Source: an uncultured Prevotellaceae bacterium (lineage in GTDB: Bacteria > Bacteroidota > Bacteroidia > Bacteroidales > Bacteroidaceae). Taken from it: a stretch of DNA of 64,000 nucleotides. How positions within the stretch are numbered: the first letter of the stretch is position 1; every line of letters begins with the position of its first letter. Under the pieces are notes generated by a model, which saw nothing but the letters and a program-made list of their open reading frames with translations, did no database searches and had not been told where the DNA came from. The DNA is taken from positions 1-64,000 of the forward strand of contig OMWI01000052.1 in the NCBI GenBank assembly GCA_900314715.1. The letters run 5' to 3'. Made by a program: the position numbers and the translations under genes. Of this stretch, positions 16,688 to 26,495 are shown in pieces.

Positions 16688-18164
16688 CTATATTATCCCA
16701 ATACCGTTTTAAGTTTTCAAATCGTTGATAGATATTTGTTTTATACATAGATACGTTGCCTTCATAGTAAGGATTAGCAATCATACGTGAAACTTTATTG
16801 AAGTCACCGCAGGCACCGATGTCGACAAGTTCCGTTGCAAACATCTCCCGAAGTTCAGGAAGCAGTTCTTTTGCTTGTATGTCAATCAGGTCATTAAGCA
16901 TCATTCCAGCCAAGACATTGTCTATCCATTGTGTTTTTGGCAGCATCTTTGTGGCAAAGCGGATTGCTTCGCGGAACCATTCTATTACTTCATTGCGTCG
17001 TTGGGGCTGTGCAATTGCTATATAAGCAACGGCACTGAATACATGGCATTTAAAGAACGTTTCAAGACCTTCCTCCTTGATGAAGTTCATGAGTGCATCA
17101 AGTCTATTTTGGCCGAGCAAATAGAGAGTAGGTACAATGATTTCGCTGCCGTAATCGCCAAAATGATAGTCCCTGAATTCGAGAGACTGGCGTAGCGTTT
17201 CCAGCACCACATTGAGGCTGCTTTCCTCATTGCCCACTTCGCCTAACAAGATAATGCAGTTTGGTATGATACCAGTATAACCGTTAGGGTCGTACTCGTC
17301 GGGAATGCCATCACAGGTTTGTCCGATATGGTAAAGTACCATTTGCTCAAGATCACGACGCAGGGTGTCGTGTGGTAATGCCAGGATTCGACTAATCAGT
17401 TCTTCGGTCAGATACATGGCATTTTTCGTGTCCTGCAATTCTTGGTAGAGCCATCCTGGACTTTCGAGTTGGAGTGTTTTGGGGTAGTCAGGATGGTGGT
17501 AAGTATATTCCGTATCGGGGCCATAATTCTTGAAAAGCGGACTGTCTTCAAAATTTTCCATTTTGTCGAGAATTTCTTCTTCACTCAAGTCTGCGTCTTC
17601 ATAGTCGGTTTTCACGGTAAACGTATAGTTTCCTTCGCCCAGATTCTTCTTCAATAAGGGAAGGTAGCGACTGAGTTCCAAGTTGTTGTTAGCCATCAGC
17701 CAGTGCTTGCCATTGTGTCCGAACTCATATTCAATCAGCGGTATGTCGTCGTTATCCTCCTCAAGCATATATTTCGTGATGGCAAACGACTTGTCTGGTG
17801 CAATGCCTGCTTCCTCCGCCCAGGCGATAGCACCATACACCCAGTTGTGAGCTTCCTCGTATGAACACTCGATGATGTTGGGCATATGGTCCAACATTTC
17901 TTCCAACTCATCTTCTTCAAGTCTGAGGCGATAGAAGGAGTCTTTTACGCCAAGGCAGAAGATGTCTATCAGATAAAGAGCAACACTGATGCGTCCGCCT
18001 GTATGTCGACGAGTGACTACCACGTATCCTTCGCCATATTTGTGCATATCCTCTGAGACAAAACATGTGCCTATCTCCAATGAACGAGCACGTTGTTTCA
18101 TAAACTTTTCGGGTGACAAGAATTGCTGTCCTGTCTGCTGGTTCTTTTGTTTTTTCTTTGCCAT
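16674..18164 (-). CDS. DUF1186-like helical-repeat protein
   Basis: 496 residues from ATG 18164 (MAKKKQKNQQ). Farther upstream starts are excluded because the promoter's -7 element lies at 18187 to 18194. Residues 30 to 120 form an alpha/beta N-terminal domain. From about 255 the protein becomes helical, with a section (IIPNCIILLGEVGNEES through FFKCHVFSAVAYIAI) like the HEAT-type repeats of DUF1186. It is cytoplasmic. It is the first gene of a two-gene operon with the 460-aa helical protein. Function unknown. Confidence 0.75.
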   Translation of the reverse strand: MAKKKQKNQQTGQQFLSPEKFMKQRARSLEIGTCFVSEDMHKYGEGYVVVTRRHTGGRISVALYLIDIFCLGVKDSFYRLRLEEDELEEMLDHMPNIIECSYEEAHNWVYGAIAWAEEAGIAPDKSFAITKYMLEEDNDDIPLIEYEFGHNGKHWLMANNNLELSRYLPLLKKNLGEGNYTFTVKTDYEDADLSEEEILDKMENFEDSPLFKNYGPDTEYTYHHPDYPKTLQLESPGWLYQELQDTKNAMYLTEELISRILALPHDTLRRDLEQMVLYHIGQTCDGIPDEYDPNGYTGIIPNCIILLGEVGNEESSLNVVLETLRQSLEFRDYHFGDYGSEIIVPTLYLLGQNRLDALMNFIKEEGLETFFKCHVFSAVAYIAIAQPQRRNEVIEWFREAIRFATKMLPKTQWIDNVLAGMMLNDLIDIQAKELLPELREMFATELVDIGACGDFNKVSRMIANPYYEGNVSMYKTNIYQRFENLKRYWDNIDGKK

Positions 18165-18186
18165 GATCTCTATTTTGATTATGGTG

Positions 18187-18194
18187 CAAAGATA
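18187..18194 (-). promoter_or_regulatory. -7 element for the DUF1186-like operon
   Basis: TATCTTTG on the minus strand, 22 bp before ATG 18164. Confidence 0.6.
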
Positions 18195-18336
18195 CGTTTT
18201 TTCTTTGAAATTTAGCATGTTATCCCTATCTTTTCTTTATGTTTCACTTGATAAAAGCATAACCTATACAAAAAACATATCGTTTGTCATTTGTTGAAAA
18301 AAGTGACATGGATAGTCAACATTCCAAATTTTTTTA

Positions 18337-18344
18337 TATTTTTG
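18337..18344 (+). promoter_or_regulatory. -7 element for the sensor/AraC regulator gene
   Basis: TATTTTTG, 24 bp before ATG 18369. No clear TTG is seen about 20 bp upstream, so the promoter may be weak. Confidence 0.5.
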
Positions 18345-18368
18345 CAAGCAGAATAAAATAAGAGAGTT

Positions 18369-19931
18369 ATGCGAAGGATAATTATACGTACCGTGTTATT
18401 TATTTCAGCAGTGGTGTTTTTGTTTGCTTCATGCGCTGAAAGGAAGGAATATAGAATTGGCGTGTCGCAATGTGCTGAAGGACGGTGGCGCGAGAAAGTG
18501 AACAATGAGATGCTGGCAGCCCAACACCTGTACGAACAAGATGTGAAGGTGACCATAGCGAGCGCTCACGACGATACACAGTTGCAAGTAAAACAGATAG
18601 ACAGTCTGGTAAATGCGGGTATCGATTTACTGGTGGTGGCTCCCAACGAAGCGGAACCCATTGCTGCAGCCATTGAACGCGTCAGACAAAAAGGTATTCC
18701 CGTTATTTGTTTCGACCGCAAAGTGAAAGGCGACAACTATACCGCCTTCATTGGCGGCAGCAACGTGGAAGCTGGCCATGCTATCGGTGTGAATGTAGTC
18801 GATGTTGCCAATGGTATCGTTGCCCTCAAACATAGGCCTTTAGTACTGGAGGTGACAGCATTGATGAGCAGTTCACCAGCACAAGAGCGTCATGAAGGAT
18901 TTGCGAAGGCTCTTGAAAGTCATAACGAGTTGGACTACGTGTGTCGCGAGGGCGATTGGAGTTCGGAAACCACCTGTCGTATCGTGAAAGAGCAGATAGA
19001 GTCAGGACGGTTGCCCGACATCGTGTTCTGCCATAACGACGGTATGGCAACAGGTGCCTACAAGGCATTGGTGGAAACGGGTACGGAAGGCAAGATTTTC
19101 ATCTATGGTATCGATGGTATGCCTGACGAAGGACTTGACTATGTACAATTCGGTCATCAGTTGGCCAGCTACGTCTATCCCACAGGAGGCGAAGAAATCA
19201 TCAGGTTGGCACTAAATATCCTAACTGGGAAACCATACGAGCGCGAAAACAAGTTGGATGGCATCTTGGTGGTTCGTGAGAATGTATGGTCTATCGCCAC
19301 CACCACCAAAGAACTGATGAGACAAAACGAGAATCTGGTGACCATTCAGGATAAGTTGGAGGACTATTTAGGTTTGTATAACACGCAACACAAAGCGCTC
19401 ATTGCCAGCATCGTGCTTATCATACTGTTGGTTATCGCCGTGCTCGCTATCTGGCGTGCTTACGTATTGTCACAACGTGCCATCAAGAAACGACAGGCCC
19501 TAAACGAAGAGGAAACATTGTTCTTTACCAATCCAGACAGTCGCAAGGTGCGCCAAGTGTTTGATATTTCCACGGAAGAATTGCCCACGCCCAAGTCGCA
19601 AAACACCATTTTTGCCGAGATGCTAAATGATGCTATTCGTCAAAATATGTCGAATCCATCGCTAAAAATGGAGGATTTAGGTGAGACGGTAGGACTGAGT
19701 CGCGTGCAATTATATCGTAAGGTGAAAGCCATTACGGGCCTTTCGCCAGTGGAATTGCTCCGACAGATGCGTCTGCAACAAGGTTATGTGTTGTTGACCA
19801 CCACCAACAAGACCGTTCAAGAGATAGCCTACGAAGTAGGATTCGGCACACCAGGCTATTTTTCGAAGTGTTTCCGTCAGCAATACGGCAAATATCCCAT
19901 GGAATTGAGGAATTCAACAAATGTGACTTAA
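18369..19931 (+). CDS. Periplasmic sugar-sensor / transmembrane / AraC-type regulator of the fructan locus
   Basis: 520 residues. A signal or anchor ends in FASC (C22, lipobox-like). Residues about 28 to 310 are a LacI/ribose-binding-type periplasmic sensor fold (YRIGVSQC, DLLVVAPNEAEPI, ICFDRKV, VFCHNDGMATGAY). One membrane helix spans about 343 to 366. A cytoplasmic AraC/HTH_18 domain fills about 420 to 516. There is no histidine kinase or receiver, so sugar binding outside would be passed straight to the DNA-binding domain. It stands just upstream of susC, divergent from the DUF1186-like genes. By analogy with BT1754, the fructose-binding regulator of the B. thetaiotaomicron fructan locus, fructose is a likely ligand (inference). 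Confidence 0.88.
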   Translation: MRRIIIRTVLFISAVVFLFASCAERKEYRIGVSQCAEGRWREKVNNEMLAAQHLYEQDVKVTIASAHDDTQLQVKQIDSLVNAGIDLLVVAPNEAEPIAAAIERVRQKGIPVICFDRKVKGDNYTAFIGGSNVEAGHAIGVNVVDVANGIVALKHRPLVLEVTALMSSSPAQERHEGFAKALESHNELDYVCREGDWSSETTCRIVKEQIESGRLPDIVFCHNDGMATGAYKALVETGTEGKIFIYGIDGMPDEGLDYVQFGHQLASYVYPTGGEEIIRLALNILTGKPYERENKLDGILVVRENVWSIATTTKELMRQNENLVTIQDKLEDYLGLYNTQHKALIASIVLIILLVIAVLAIWRAYVLSQRAIKKRQALNEEETLFFTNPDSRKVRQVFDISTEELPTPKSQNTIFAEMLNDAIRQNMSNPSLKMEDLGETVGLSRVQLYRKVKAITGLSPVELLRQMRLQQGYVLLTTTNKTVQEIAYEVGFGTPGYFSKCFRQQYGKYPMELRNSTNVT

Positions 19932-19965
19932 TAGTCAACTATTGTTCCGTGTAACATTTTTATGG

Positions 19966-20006
19966 GTCTGCGAACGAAAATTGATAGTCTTTTTTCGTTC
20001 GCAGAC
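19966..20006 (+). terminator. 15-bp perfect inverted repeat after the regulator gene
   Basis: GTCTGCGAACGAAAA (19966 to 19980) and TTTTCGTTCGCAGAC (19992 to 20006) pair perfectly over an 11-nt loop, then TTAATTTT. It fits a terminator for the regulator, but it directly abuts the susC -7 element and so could also be an operator. Confidence 0.65.
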
Positions 20007-20007
20007 T

Positions 20008-20015
20008 TAATTTTG
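20008..20015 (+). promoter_or_regulatory. -7 element of the fructan susC promoter
   Basis: TAATTTTG, 38 bp before the susC start and immediately after the 15-bp inverted repeat, which occupies the place of the -33 region. That arrangement suits an activator-dependent promoter. Confidence 0.55.
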
Positions 20016-20053
20016 TGGCAATTAATTAGATTATTAACCTAAAATTGCAAGTA

Positions 20054-23000
20054 ATGGAACAAATGAAAAGATTCATTCTGAGTTTCCTTTCACTGCTGAG
20101 TGTTACTTTTATGTACGCGCAAGGCGGTGAAATCTCCGGCACCGTGGTCGATGCTACGGGAGAACCCATCATCGGTGCAACGGTGATGGAGCAGGGAACG
20201 TCGAACGGCACTGTTACCGACATCGACGGAAATTTCAAAATCAAGGTGGAGGCAAACAAGACGCTTGTCTTCACGTACATTGGTTTTCAGCCCCAGGAAC
20301 TTCCTGCCCAAGATGGCATGAAAGTTGTGATGAATGACGACGCTCTGTCGTTGAACGAGGTTGTCGTGACGGGTTACACCGTCCAACGCAAGGCCGACTT
20401 GACGGGAGCCATCTCGACGGTCAGCGTTGACGAAATTGCCAAGCAGAACGAAAACAACCCGATGAAGGCTCTGCAAGGTCGTGTGCCTGGTATGAACATC
20501 TCTGCCGATGGTAATCCCTCGGGTGCCGCAACGGTTCGCATTCGTGGTATTGGTACGCTGAACGACAACGACCCTCTCTACATCATTGATGGTGTGCCCA
20601 CAAAGGCGGGTATGCACGAATTGAACGGTAACGACATCGAGAGCATTCAGGTATTGAAAGATGCCGCTTCGGCTTCTATCTATGGTTCGCGTGCTGCCAA
20701 TGGTGTCATTATCATCACCACCAAGAAGGGTAAGGACGGTAAAATCAAGGTGAACTTCGACGGAAGCGTTGCCACCTCGTTCTATACCAACAAGATAGAG
20801 ACGATGAATGCCAGTGAATGGGGTCGTGCTTTCTGGCAAGCATCGGTGAACGATGGTTTGAACCCCAACAACAACAATCTTGGCTACAACTACGATTGGA
20901 GTTACGACAAGATGGGCAATCCCGTGCTGAACCGCATGACCATGAACATGTATCTCGACGAGAACGCTACGGTGCGCATGGGCGATACCGATTGGTTTAA
21001 GGAGATTACCCGTACGGGCGTAGTGCAACAATACAATCTCTCAGTGAGCAATGGTTCGGAGAAGGGACACTCATTCTTCTCAATGGGTTACTACGATAAT
21101 CAAGGTACCATCAAGGATAGCTACTTCAATCGTCTGTCTGCTCGTGCCAATGCTGACTATAAGCTCTTTGATGGCAACCTCGTTTTAGGCGAGAATTTTA
21201 CCATCAACCGCACGAAGGGTGTAGATGCTCCTGGCGGTGTGTTGGAACATGCTTTGGAGTTCAACCCCAACTTCCCCATCTATGCTGAAAACGGCAAGTA
21301 TGCTCAAGCTTTGGGCGCTTATTCAGAGCGTGAGAATCCGTTGAGCATGATTGACAATGCTAAAGACAATGAATATACTCAATGGCGTATGTTCGGAGAT
21401 GTACACTTGAGTGTTACCCCATTCAAGAATTTCATGGTTCGCACTACGTTAGGTATGGACTATACTCAGAAAGAACAACGCTTCTTCACATATCCTATCG
21501 CCAATGGTAAGGTGATGCGTACCGAATCGGCCGTAGAAGGCAAGCAGGAACACACCATGCGTTGGATGTGGAACGCCATCGCCACCTATAATTTAGAAAT
21601 TGACAAGCATCGTGCCGACTTCATGATTGGTACCGAGGTCAACCGTATGGATTATAAGATGAATAGCGCCAAGCGTTACGAATTGGCCATTCTGAATACC
21701 GATTACATGTGGCCCAGCGCAGGTGCTGGTCGTCAGTTGGCTGAAGGTTTCGGAGAAGGCTTCTCTTTGGTATCTTTCTTCGGTAAGGCAAATTACACCT
21801 ACGACGACAAGTATCTGGCTTCGTTCACCATCCGTCGTGATGGTTCCAGCCGCTTCGGTTCTCATAACCAATACGGTACCTTCCCATCATTTAGTGCTGG
21901 TTGGCGCATCAGCGAAGAGAAGTTCATGGAGAGCACACGTAGTTGGCTCGACAACTTGAAGTTGCGCTATTCTTGGGGACAAACTGGTAACCAAGAGATT
22001 TCGAACACCGCTCGCTACACGCTCTATAAGTCAATGGTATCAACAGGTCTTTGGAATAGCGATCAGGCTGGTTCATCTTACGACATTGCCGGTAAGAATG
22101 GTGGTTATGATTTGGATAATGGTTACGTGCGCAATCAGCGTGGTAACGATGACATCAAGTGGGAGACCAGTACCCAGCACAACATCGGTGTTGACTTCAG
22201 TCTTTTGCAAGGTGACATCTATGGTAGCTTCGATTGGTTCAACAAGAAGACCACCGACATCCTCCTCTTCATGGAAGGTATTGCTGCTATGGGTGAAGGC
22301 AATGGTCAATGGATTAATGCTGGTGAAGTGAAGAACAATGGTTGGGAACTCTCATTAGGTTATCGTCATCATTTGGCAAATGGCTTCTCATGGGACATCA
22401 ATGGTAACATCAGCCGTTACAACAACGAGGTTTCTAAATTGCCTGAGACGGTGGCTGCCAGCGGACGTTATGGTGGTAATAGTAAGAAGACCGTCATCGG
22501 TCATCCTATGTACTCACAGGTTGGTTTCATCTACGACGGTATCTTCAAGACTCAGGAAGAGATTGACAACCACGCCATTCAAGAAGGTGCTGGTTTGGGT
22601 CGCATCCGCTATAAGGATTTGAACGGTGACGGTTTCATCACCGAGGACGACCAAGATTGGATTTACAATCCTACGCCTGATTTCACGTGGGGTTTGAATA
22701 TCTACTTACAATATAAAGACTTCGACTTGACCATGTTCTGGCAAGGTGTACAAGGCGTTGATATTGATTGCCGCGGCTTTAAGTCACAGACCGATTTCTG
22801 GGCAAACTCTTTGATTAACGTTCCTTACCTGAACAAAGGCGTGCGCGTGCTCGATGCATGGACACCGTTAAATTTTGGTAGTGAGATTCCCGCTCTGACT
22901 TTGTCAGACACCAACCGCGAAGGACGTATCTCGTCTTACTATATTGAAAACGGTTCGTATGTAAAACTTCGTACCATCCAGTTGGGTTACAATGTACCCA

Positions 23001-23167
23001 AGAGCTTTACCGACAAATTGCATTTGGAGCGTATCCGTCTCTATGCTTCGGCTCAGAACTTGCTAACCATCAAGAGCAGCAAGTTTACTGGCGCTGACCC
23101 AGAGAACCCTGGATTCAACTATCCCATCCCTCTCAACCTCACATTCGGACTCAATGTCTCATTTTAA
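20054..23167 (+). CDS. susC: SusC-type TonB-dependent outer-membrane transporter (fructan locus)
   Basis: 1037 residues from ATG 20054 (MEQMKRFILSF; ATG 20063 is also possible). A signal peptide ends near MYAQ. A carboxypeptidase-D-like N-terminal extension (GTVVDATGEPIIGATV) is followed by the TonB-box region NEVVVTGY, the plug domain with RIRGIGTLNDNDPLYIIDG and SIYGSRAANGVIIITTKKG, and a beta-barrel ending in LTFGLNVSF. It imports oligosaccharides across the outer membrane with the SusD lipoprotein encoded 33 bp downstream. Substrate is inferred as fructan from the GH32 and DUF4960 genes in the operon. Confidence 0.95.
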   Translation: MEQMKRFILSFLSLLSVTFMYAQGGEISGTVVDATGEPIIGATVMEQGTSNGTVTDIDGNFKIKVEANKTLVFTYIGFQPQELPAQDGMKVVMNDDALSLNEVVVTGYTVQRKADLTGAISTVSVDEIAKQNENNPMKALQGRVPGMNISADGNPSGAATVRIRGIGTLNDNDPLYIIDGVPTKAGMHELNGNDIESIQVLKDAASASIYGSRAANGVIIITTKKGKDGKIKVNFDGSVATSFYTNKIETMNASEWGRAFWQASVNDGLNPNNNNLGYNYDWSYDKMGNPVLNRMTMNMYLDENATVRMGDTDWFKEITRTGVVQQYNLSVSNGSEKGHSFFSMGYYDNQGTIKDSYFNRLSARANADYKLFDGNLVLGENFTINRTKGVDAPGGVLEHALEFNPNFPIYAENGKYAQALGAYSERENPLSMIDNAKDNEYTQWRMFGDVHLSVTPFKNFMVRTTLGMDYTQKEQRFFTYPIANGKVMRTESAVEGKQEHTMRWMWNAIATYNLEIDKHRADFMIGTEVNRMDYKMNSAKRYELAILNTDYMWPSAGAGRQLAEGFGEGFSLVSFFGKANYTYDDKYLASFTIRRDGSSRFGSHNQYGTFPSFSAGWRISEEKFMESTRSWLDNLKLRYSWGQTGNQEISNTARYTLYKSMVSTGLWNSDQAGSSYDIAGKNGGYDLDNGYVRNQRGNDDIKWETSTQHNIGVDFSLLQGDIYGSFDWFNKKTTDILLFMEGIAAMGEGNGQWINAGEVKNNGWELSLGYRHHLANGFSWDINGNISRYNNEVSKLPETVAASGRYGGNSKKTVIGHPMYSQVGFIYDGIFKTQEEIDNHAIQEGAGLGRIRYKDLNGDGFITEDDQDWIYNPTPDFTWGLNIYLQYKDFDLTMFWQGVQGVDIDCRGFKSQTDFWANSLINVPYLNKGVRVLDAWTPLNFGSEIPALTLSDTNREGRISSYYIENGSYVKLRTIQLGYNVPKSFTDKLHLERIRLYASAQNLLTIKSSKFTGADPENPGFNYPIPLNLTFGLNVSF

Positions 23168-23200
23168 TGAAGAATAAACATTTAAACGAAATATATCAAT

Positions 23201-24985
23201 ATGAAACACAATATAAACAATAAGGAAAGAAGCAAGAACATGACGATGAAGTTGCTCGGCGCAGCATTCTTCATTCTTCAATCTTCATTCTTCATTTCTT
23301 GCAGCAACTTCCTTGATGAGCAGGTACCGCAGGCTACGCTGACTCAGGACGAGGTAAAGAAACCTGAGTACATCGACAACGTGCTGATTTCTGCCTATGC
23401 TGGATTGCTCAGCATTGAGGATATGAACTCCTCGTTCTCGCTCTGGAACTACGACACTCGCTCAGACGATGCTTACGTAGGCGGTTCTAACCCCTCTGAC
23501 GGTGAGGCTTTCCACATCTTGGAGAAGCATGCTACCGTGATGACTACCGACTGGCCTTACAATGACATTTGGAATCGTTTCTATAAATACCTGTCGCGCA
23601 TCAGTTTGTCGCTCGACATGTTGGCCGTTGCCGACCAAGATAACGCCACCATCCAACAACGTACGGCTGAGATGAAGTTCTTGCGTGCTTATGGTCATTT
23701 CCAGTTGAAGCGTCTGTTCAAGAAGATTCCTTTCGTGAACAAGCTCAACATGCAGGAAAATGATTATAACAACCTCACGAACACGGAATACACCAACGAC
23801 GAGGGTTGGCAACAGATTATCAACGACCTCGAGGATGCTTATGCCGTATTGCCCGCTACGCAGAAAGACAAGGGTCGTCCCACCAAGGCCGCCTGTGCCG
23901 CTTTCTTGGCAAAGGTTTATCTCTATAAGGCATATCATCAAGACGAGGAAAACTCGAATAGGGTGACTTCCATCAACGAAGCCGACTTGCAGAAGGTGGT
24001 AGAGTACACCACTCCAGGCATCTACGCTGGCTATGGATTGGAAAACGACCTTCACAACAACTTCCGTCCTGAAGAGCAATATGAGAACGGCAAGGAGAGC
24101 ATCTGGGCTATTCAGTATTCAAAGAACGACGGTACCGTATATGGCAACCTGAATTTCTCTTATCGACTGATTGTTCCATGTATTCCTAAGGTTCACGACG
24201 CTGGTTGCGACTTCTATAAGCCATCTATCAACTTGGTGAATGCATATCGTACCAATAGCGATGGTCTGCCTCTCTTCGATGCTCCTGCCACCGCCACCGA
24301 CTATGAGGTTGGTTCCGCACAAACCGTAGACCCACGTCTCTTTGAGACTGTAGGTGTACCTGGTACTCCTTATATGTTCAACCCCAACTTCATGATTAAC
24401 AAGTCCAACACTTGGAGTCGCTCAGGTGGTATGTATGGCTACTTCGTTTCACTGAAGCAGAACGTTGACCCATCACTCACCGACACCTACCTCTTCGTTT
24501 GCGACAACCAATGGGCAAGTTCCATGAATCGCGTAGTCTTCCGTTATGCAGACGTGTTGCTGATGCGTGCAGAGGCTCTCGCTCAACTTGGTAATACTGC
24601 CGAGGCTATCTCATTGGTCAACCAAGTACGTCAACGTGCCATGTCTATGACTACCAGTAGCGTAGTAGCTAACTATCCTAATAAATATGGTGTTCACTAT
24701 GCCATCGGCAAGTACAATGGTTCTTACTCCAAGGAAGAAGCATTGAAGATTGTCAAGATGGAACGCCGCCTGGAGTTGGCCATGGAGAGTGAGCGTTTCT
24801 TCGACCTCGTACGTTGGGGCGAAGCTGCTACTGTCATCAATCGCTTCTACACCACCGAAGGTGAGAAGATGAACTTCCTCAGTGGTTCGCTGTTTACTGC
24901 CAATAAGAACGAGTATCTGCCTATTCCTGATGACCAAATCAAGGCAGCTAACGGACACTACACGCAGAACTGCGGACAATGGTAA
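23201..24985 (+). CDS. susD: SusD/RagB-type surface glycan-binding lipoprotein (fructan locus)
   Basis: 594 residues. The leader ends in the lipobox FFISC. The mature protein begins NFLDEQVPQATLTQDE, typical for SusD, with TPR-like helices (AEMKFLRAYGHFQLKRLF, RPTKAACAAFLAKVYLY) and the C-terminal RMELAMESERFFDLVRWG block of the family. It caps the SusC barrel and binds glycan at the cell surface. It is second in the operon. Its first 100 or so nucleotides are nearly the same as those of the following gene. Confidence 0.95.
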   Translation: MKHNINNKERSKNMTMKLLGAAFFILQSSFFISCSNFLDEQVPQATLTQDEVKKPEYIDNVLISAYAGLLSIEDMNSSFSLWNYDTRSDDAYVGGSNPSDGEAFHILEKHATVMTTDWPYNDIWNRFYKYLSRISLSLDMLAVADQDNATIQQRTAEMKFLRAYGHFQLKRLFKKIPFVNKLNMQENDYNNLTNTEYTNDEGWQQIINDLEDAYAVLPATQKDKGRPTKAACAAFLAKVYLYKAYHQDEENSNRVTSINEADLQKVVEYTTPGIYAGYGLENDLHNNFRPEEQYENGKESIWAIQYSKNDGTVYGNLNFSYRLIVPCIPKVHDAGCDFYKPSINLVNAYRTNSDGLPLFDAPATATDYEVGSAQTVDPRLFETVGVPGTPYMFNPNFMINKSNTWSRSGGMYGYFVSLKQNVDPSLTDTYLFVCDNQWASSMNRVVFRYADVLLMRAEALAQLGNTAEAISLVNQVRQRAMSMTTSSVVANYPNKYGVHYAIGKYNGSYSKEEALKIVKMERRLELAMESERFFDLVRWGEAATVINRFYTTEGEKMNFLSGSLFTANKNEYLPIPDDQIKAANGHYTQNCGQW

Positions 24986-25030
24986 TTATAAATGAAGAGT
25001 GAAGAATCAATATAACGAAATAAAAACAAT

Positions 25031-26467
25031 ATGAAACACAATATGAATTATATGGAAAGAAGCATGAAAATGATGATGAAGTTGCTCTGCGCAGCATTCT
25101 TCATACTTCATTCTTCGTTCTTCGTTTCCTGTAGCAATGACGACCATACGGGCAGTATCGACGTGAGCGGTTCATGTCTCGTACAGAAATTCGTGCTGAA
25201 CGGAAAATACGAAGGTATGATTAATACCGAGAAACGATTGATCAAGATAAAGGTACCTGTTGACTTCAACCAGAAGGACAATATGGAAATCACGAGTTTG
25301 GAAGTATCATCTGGAGCTAAGACGAATATGAAGGTGGGCGACCGCGTGAATTTTGATGCCGACCGTACACTGCATATCACCAATGGCGACCTTGTAATGG
25401 ATTATCAGATTAGCGTGCGCAATGATGAGGCGCTGATGTCACTCTTCATCCTTGAAGGTGTGAAGGGAGCCATCAATCAAGATGACAAGACCGTTACGGT
25501 TTCGGTAATGGCCAATAGCGGTATAGACCTCGAAAACGCTACTTTCGAAGTAGTGTGCAGCGAGGATGCTACATGCAGTCCTGCCAGTGGCACGAAAGCT
25601 AATTTCAAGGAACCCGTTCGGATAACGTTGAACGACAACACGGCTTCCAACACCTATACCGTCTATGTAACGCTCATCGAGAATCCCGTTGCCATCTTCG
25701 TTGGCGATGCAGAGAATGTTGAGTTGCTTAACGACGAGGAAAAGGCTGCCGCTAAGTGGCTCACGGGTAGTATTGAGGGAGCTGCATACGCATCATGGGA
25801 TATGGTGGCCAGCGGAAGCATATCGCTCGACGAGTGCAAACTTATCTTCTTCCACCGCCATAGTCCTGCTTATGGCAATTACAACGGCTTTGCTGAGGCT
25901 GCTACGGGTGCCATGACGGCTTTGCCTAAGATGAAGGATTTCTGGAAGCGTGGCGGTGCTTTCGTGCTGAGTCGTTCGGCTGTGAACTACGCTATTGCTC
26001 TCGGTGCAATGCCTGAAGACGCTTATCCCAACAACTGCTGGGGCGGCGGTGGAGGTGAAGGCTCCGATTTGATGGGCGATGATCCTTGGCACTTCTTTGC
26101 CTACGACACCAACCACCCATTGTGGAAAAACCTCAAGGCTTATCCTAATGCTGCGCCAGATGCTATCTATACGCTCGACAATGGCTATACCATCTGTAAC
26201 ACCACGTCGCAATTTGCCCTCTGGAGTCCTTATACCGGACAAGAAGCCTTCGAGTCTATCACGGGTGCTCGTGCCCTTAGTCATGGTGGCGACGGTGCTA
26301 TCGTGGCATGGGAACTGAAAGCCGCCAACGGCAACTTCGGCAAGGGTGGTATCATCTGCTTCGGCTCAGGTCTCTTCGACTGGAACTCGCCTACGCCTTA
26401 CACGTCTGTATATCACGACAATATGGGTGGCATCATGCTCAACGCGTTCGATTATCTAACGAAGTAA
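25031..26467 (+). CDS. DUF4960-type surface glycan-binding lipoprotein
   Basis: 478 residues. The lipobox is FFVSC after a leader closely matching that of the upstream SusD. Residues about 40 to 215 look like two tandem Ig-like beta domains (CLVQKFVLNGKYEG; ALMSLFILEGVKGAI). Residues about 220 to 475 are an alpha/beta domain (PVAIFVGDAENVELLNDEEK, KRGGAFVLSRSAVNYAIALG, GGGGGEGSDLMGDDPWHFFA) that I assign to DUF4960. In the B. thetaiotaomicron fructan locus a protein at this place (BT1761) binds levan at the surface, so fructan capture is the likely job. It lies 46 bp after susD and 29 bp before the GH32 gene. Confidence 0.8.
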   Translation: MKHNMNYMERSMKMMMKLLCAAFFILHSSFFVSCSNDDHTGSIDVSGSCLVQKFVLNGKYEGMINTEKRLIKIKVPVDFNQKDNMEITSLEVSSGAKTNMKVGDRVNFDADRTLHITNGDLVMDYQISVRNDEALMSLFILEGVKGAINQDDKTVTVSVMANSGIDLENATFEVVCSEDATCSPASGTKANFKEPVRITLNDNTASNTYTVYVTLIENPVAIFVGDAENVELLNDEEKAAAKWLTGSIEGAAYASWDMVASGSISLDECKLIFFHRHSPAYGNYNGFAEAATGAMTALPKMKDFWKRGGAFVLSRSAVNYAIALGAMPEDAYPNNCWGGGGGEGSDLMGDDPWHFFAYDTNHPLWKNLKAYPNAAPDAIYTLDNGYTICNTTSQFALWSPYTGQEAFESITGARALSHGGDGAIVAWELKAANGNFGKGGIICFGSGLFDWNSPTPYTSVYHDNMGGIMLNAFDYLTK

Positions 26468-26495
26468 ATTTGAAGAATTGTAAAATTGAATAATT

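Noticed and set aside
20090..21031. 313-codon minus-strand frame inside susC
   Set aside because: Low-complexity His/Arg/Val-rich translation that is the mirror of the conserved SusC frame.
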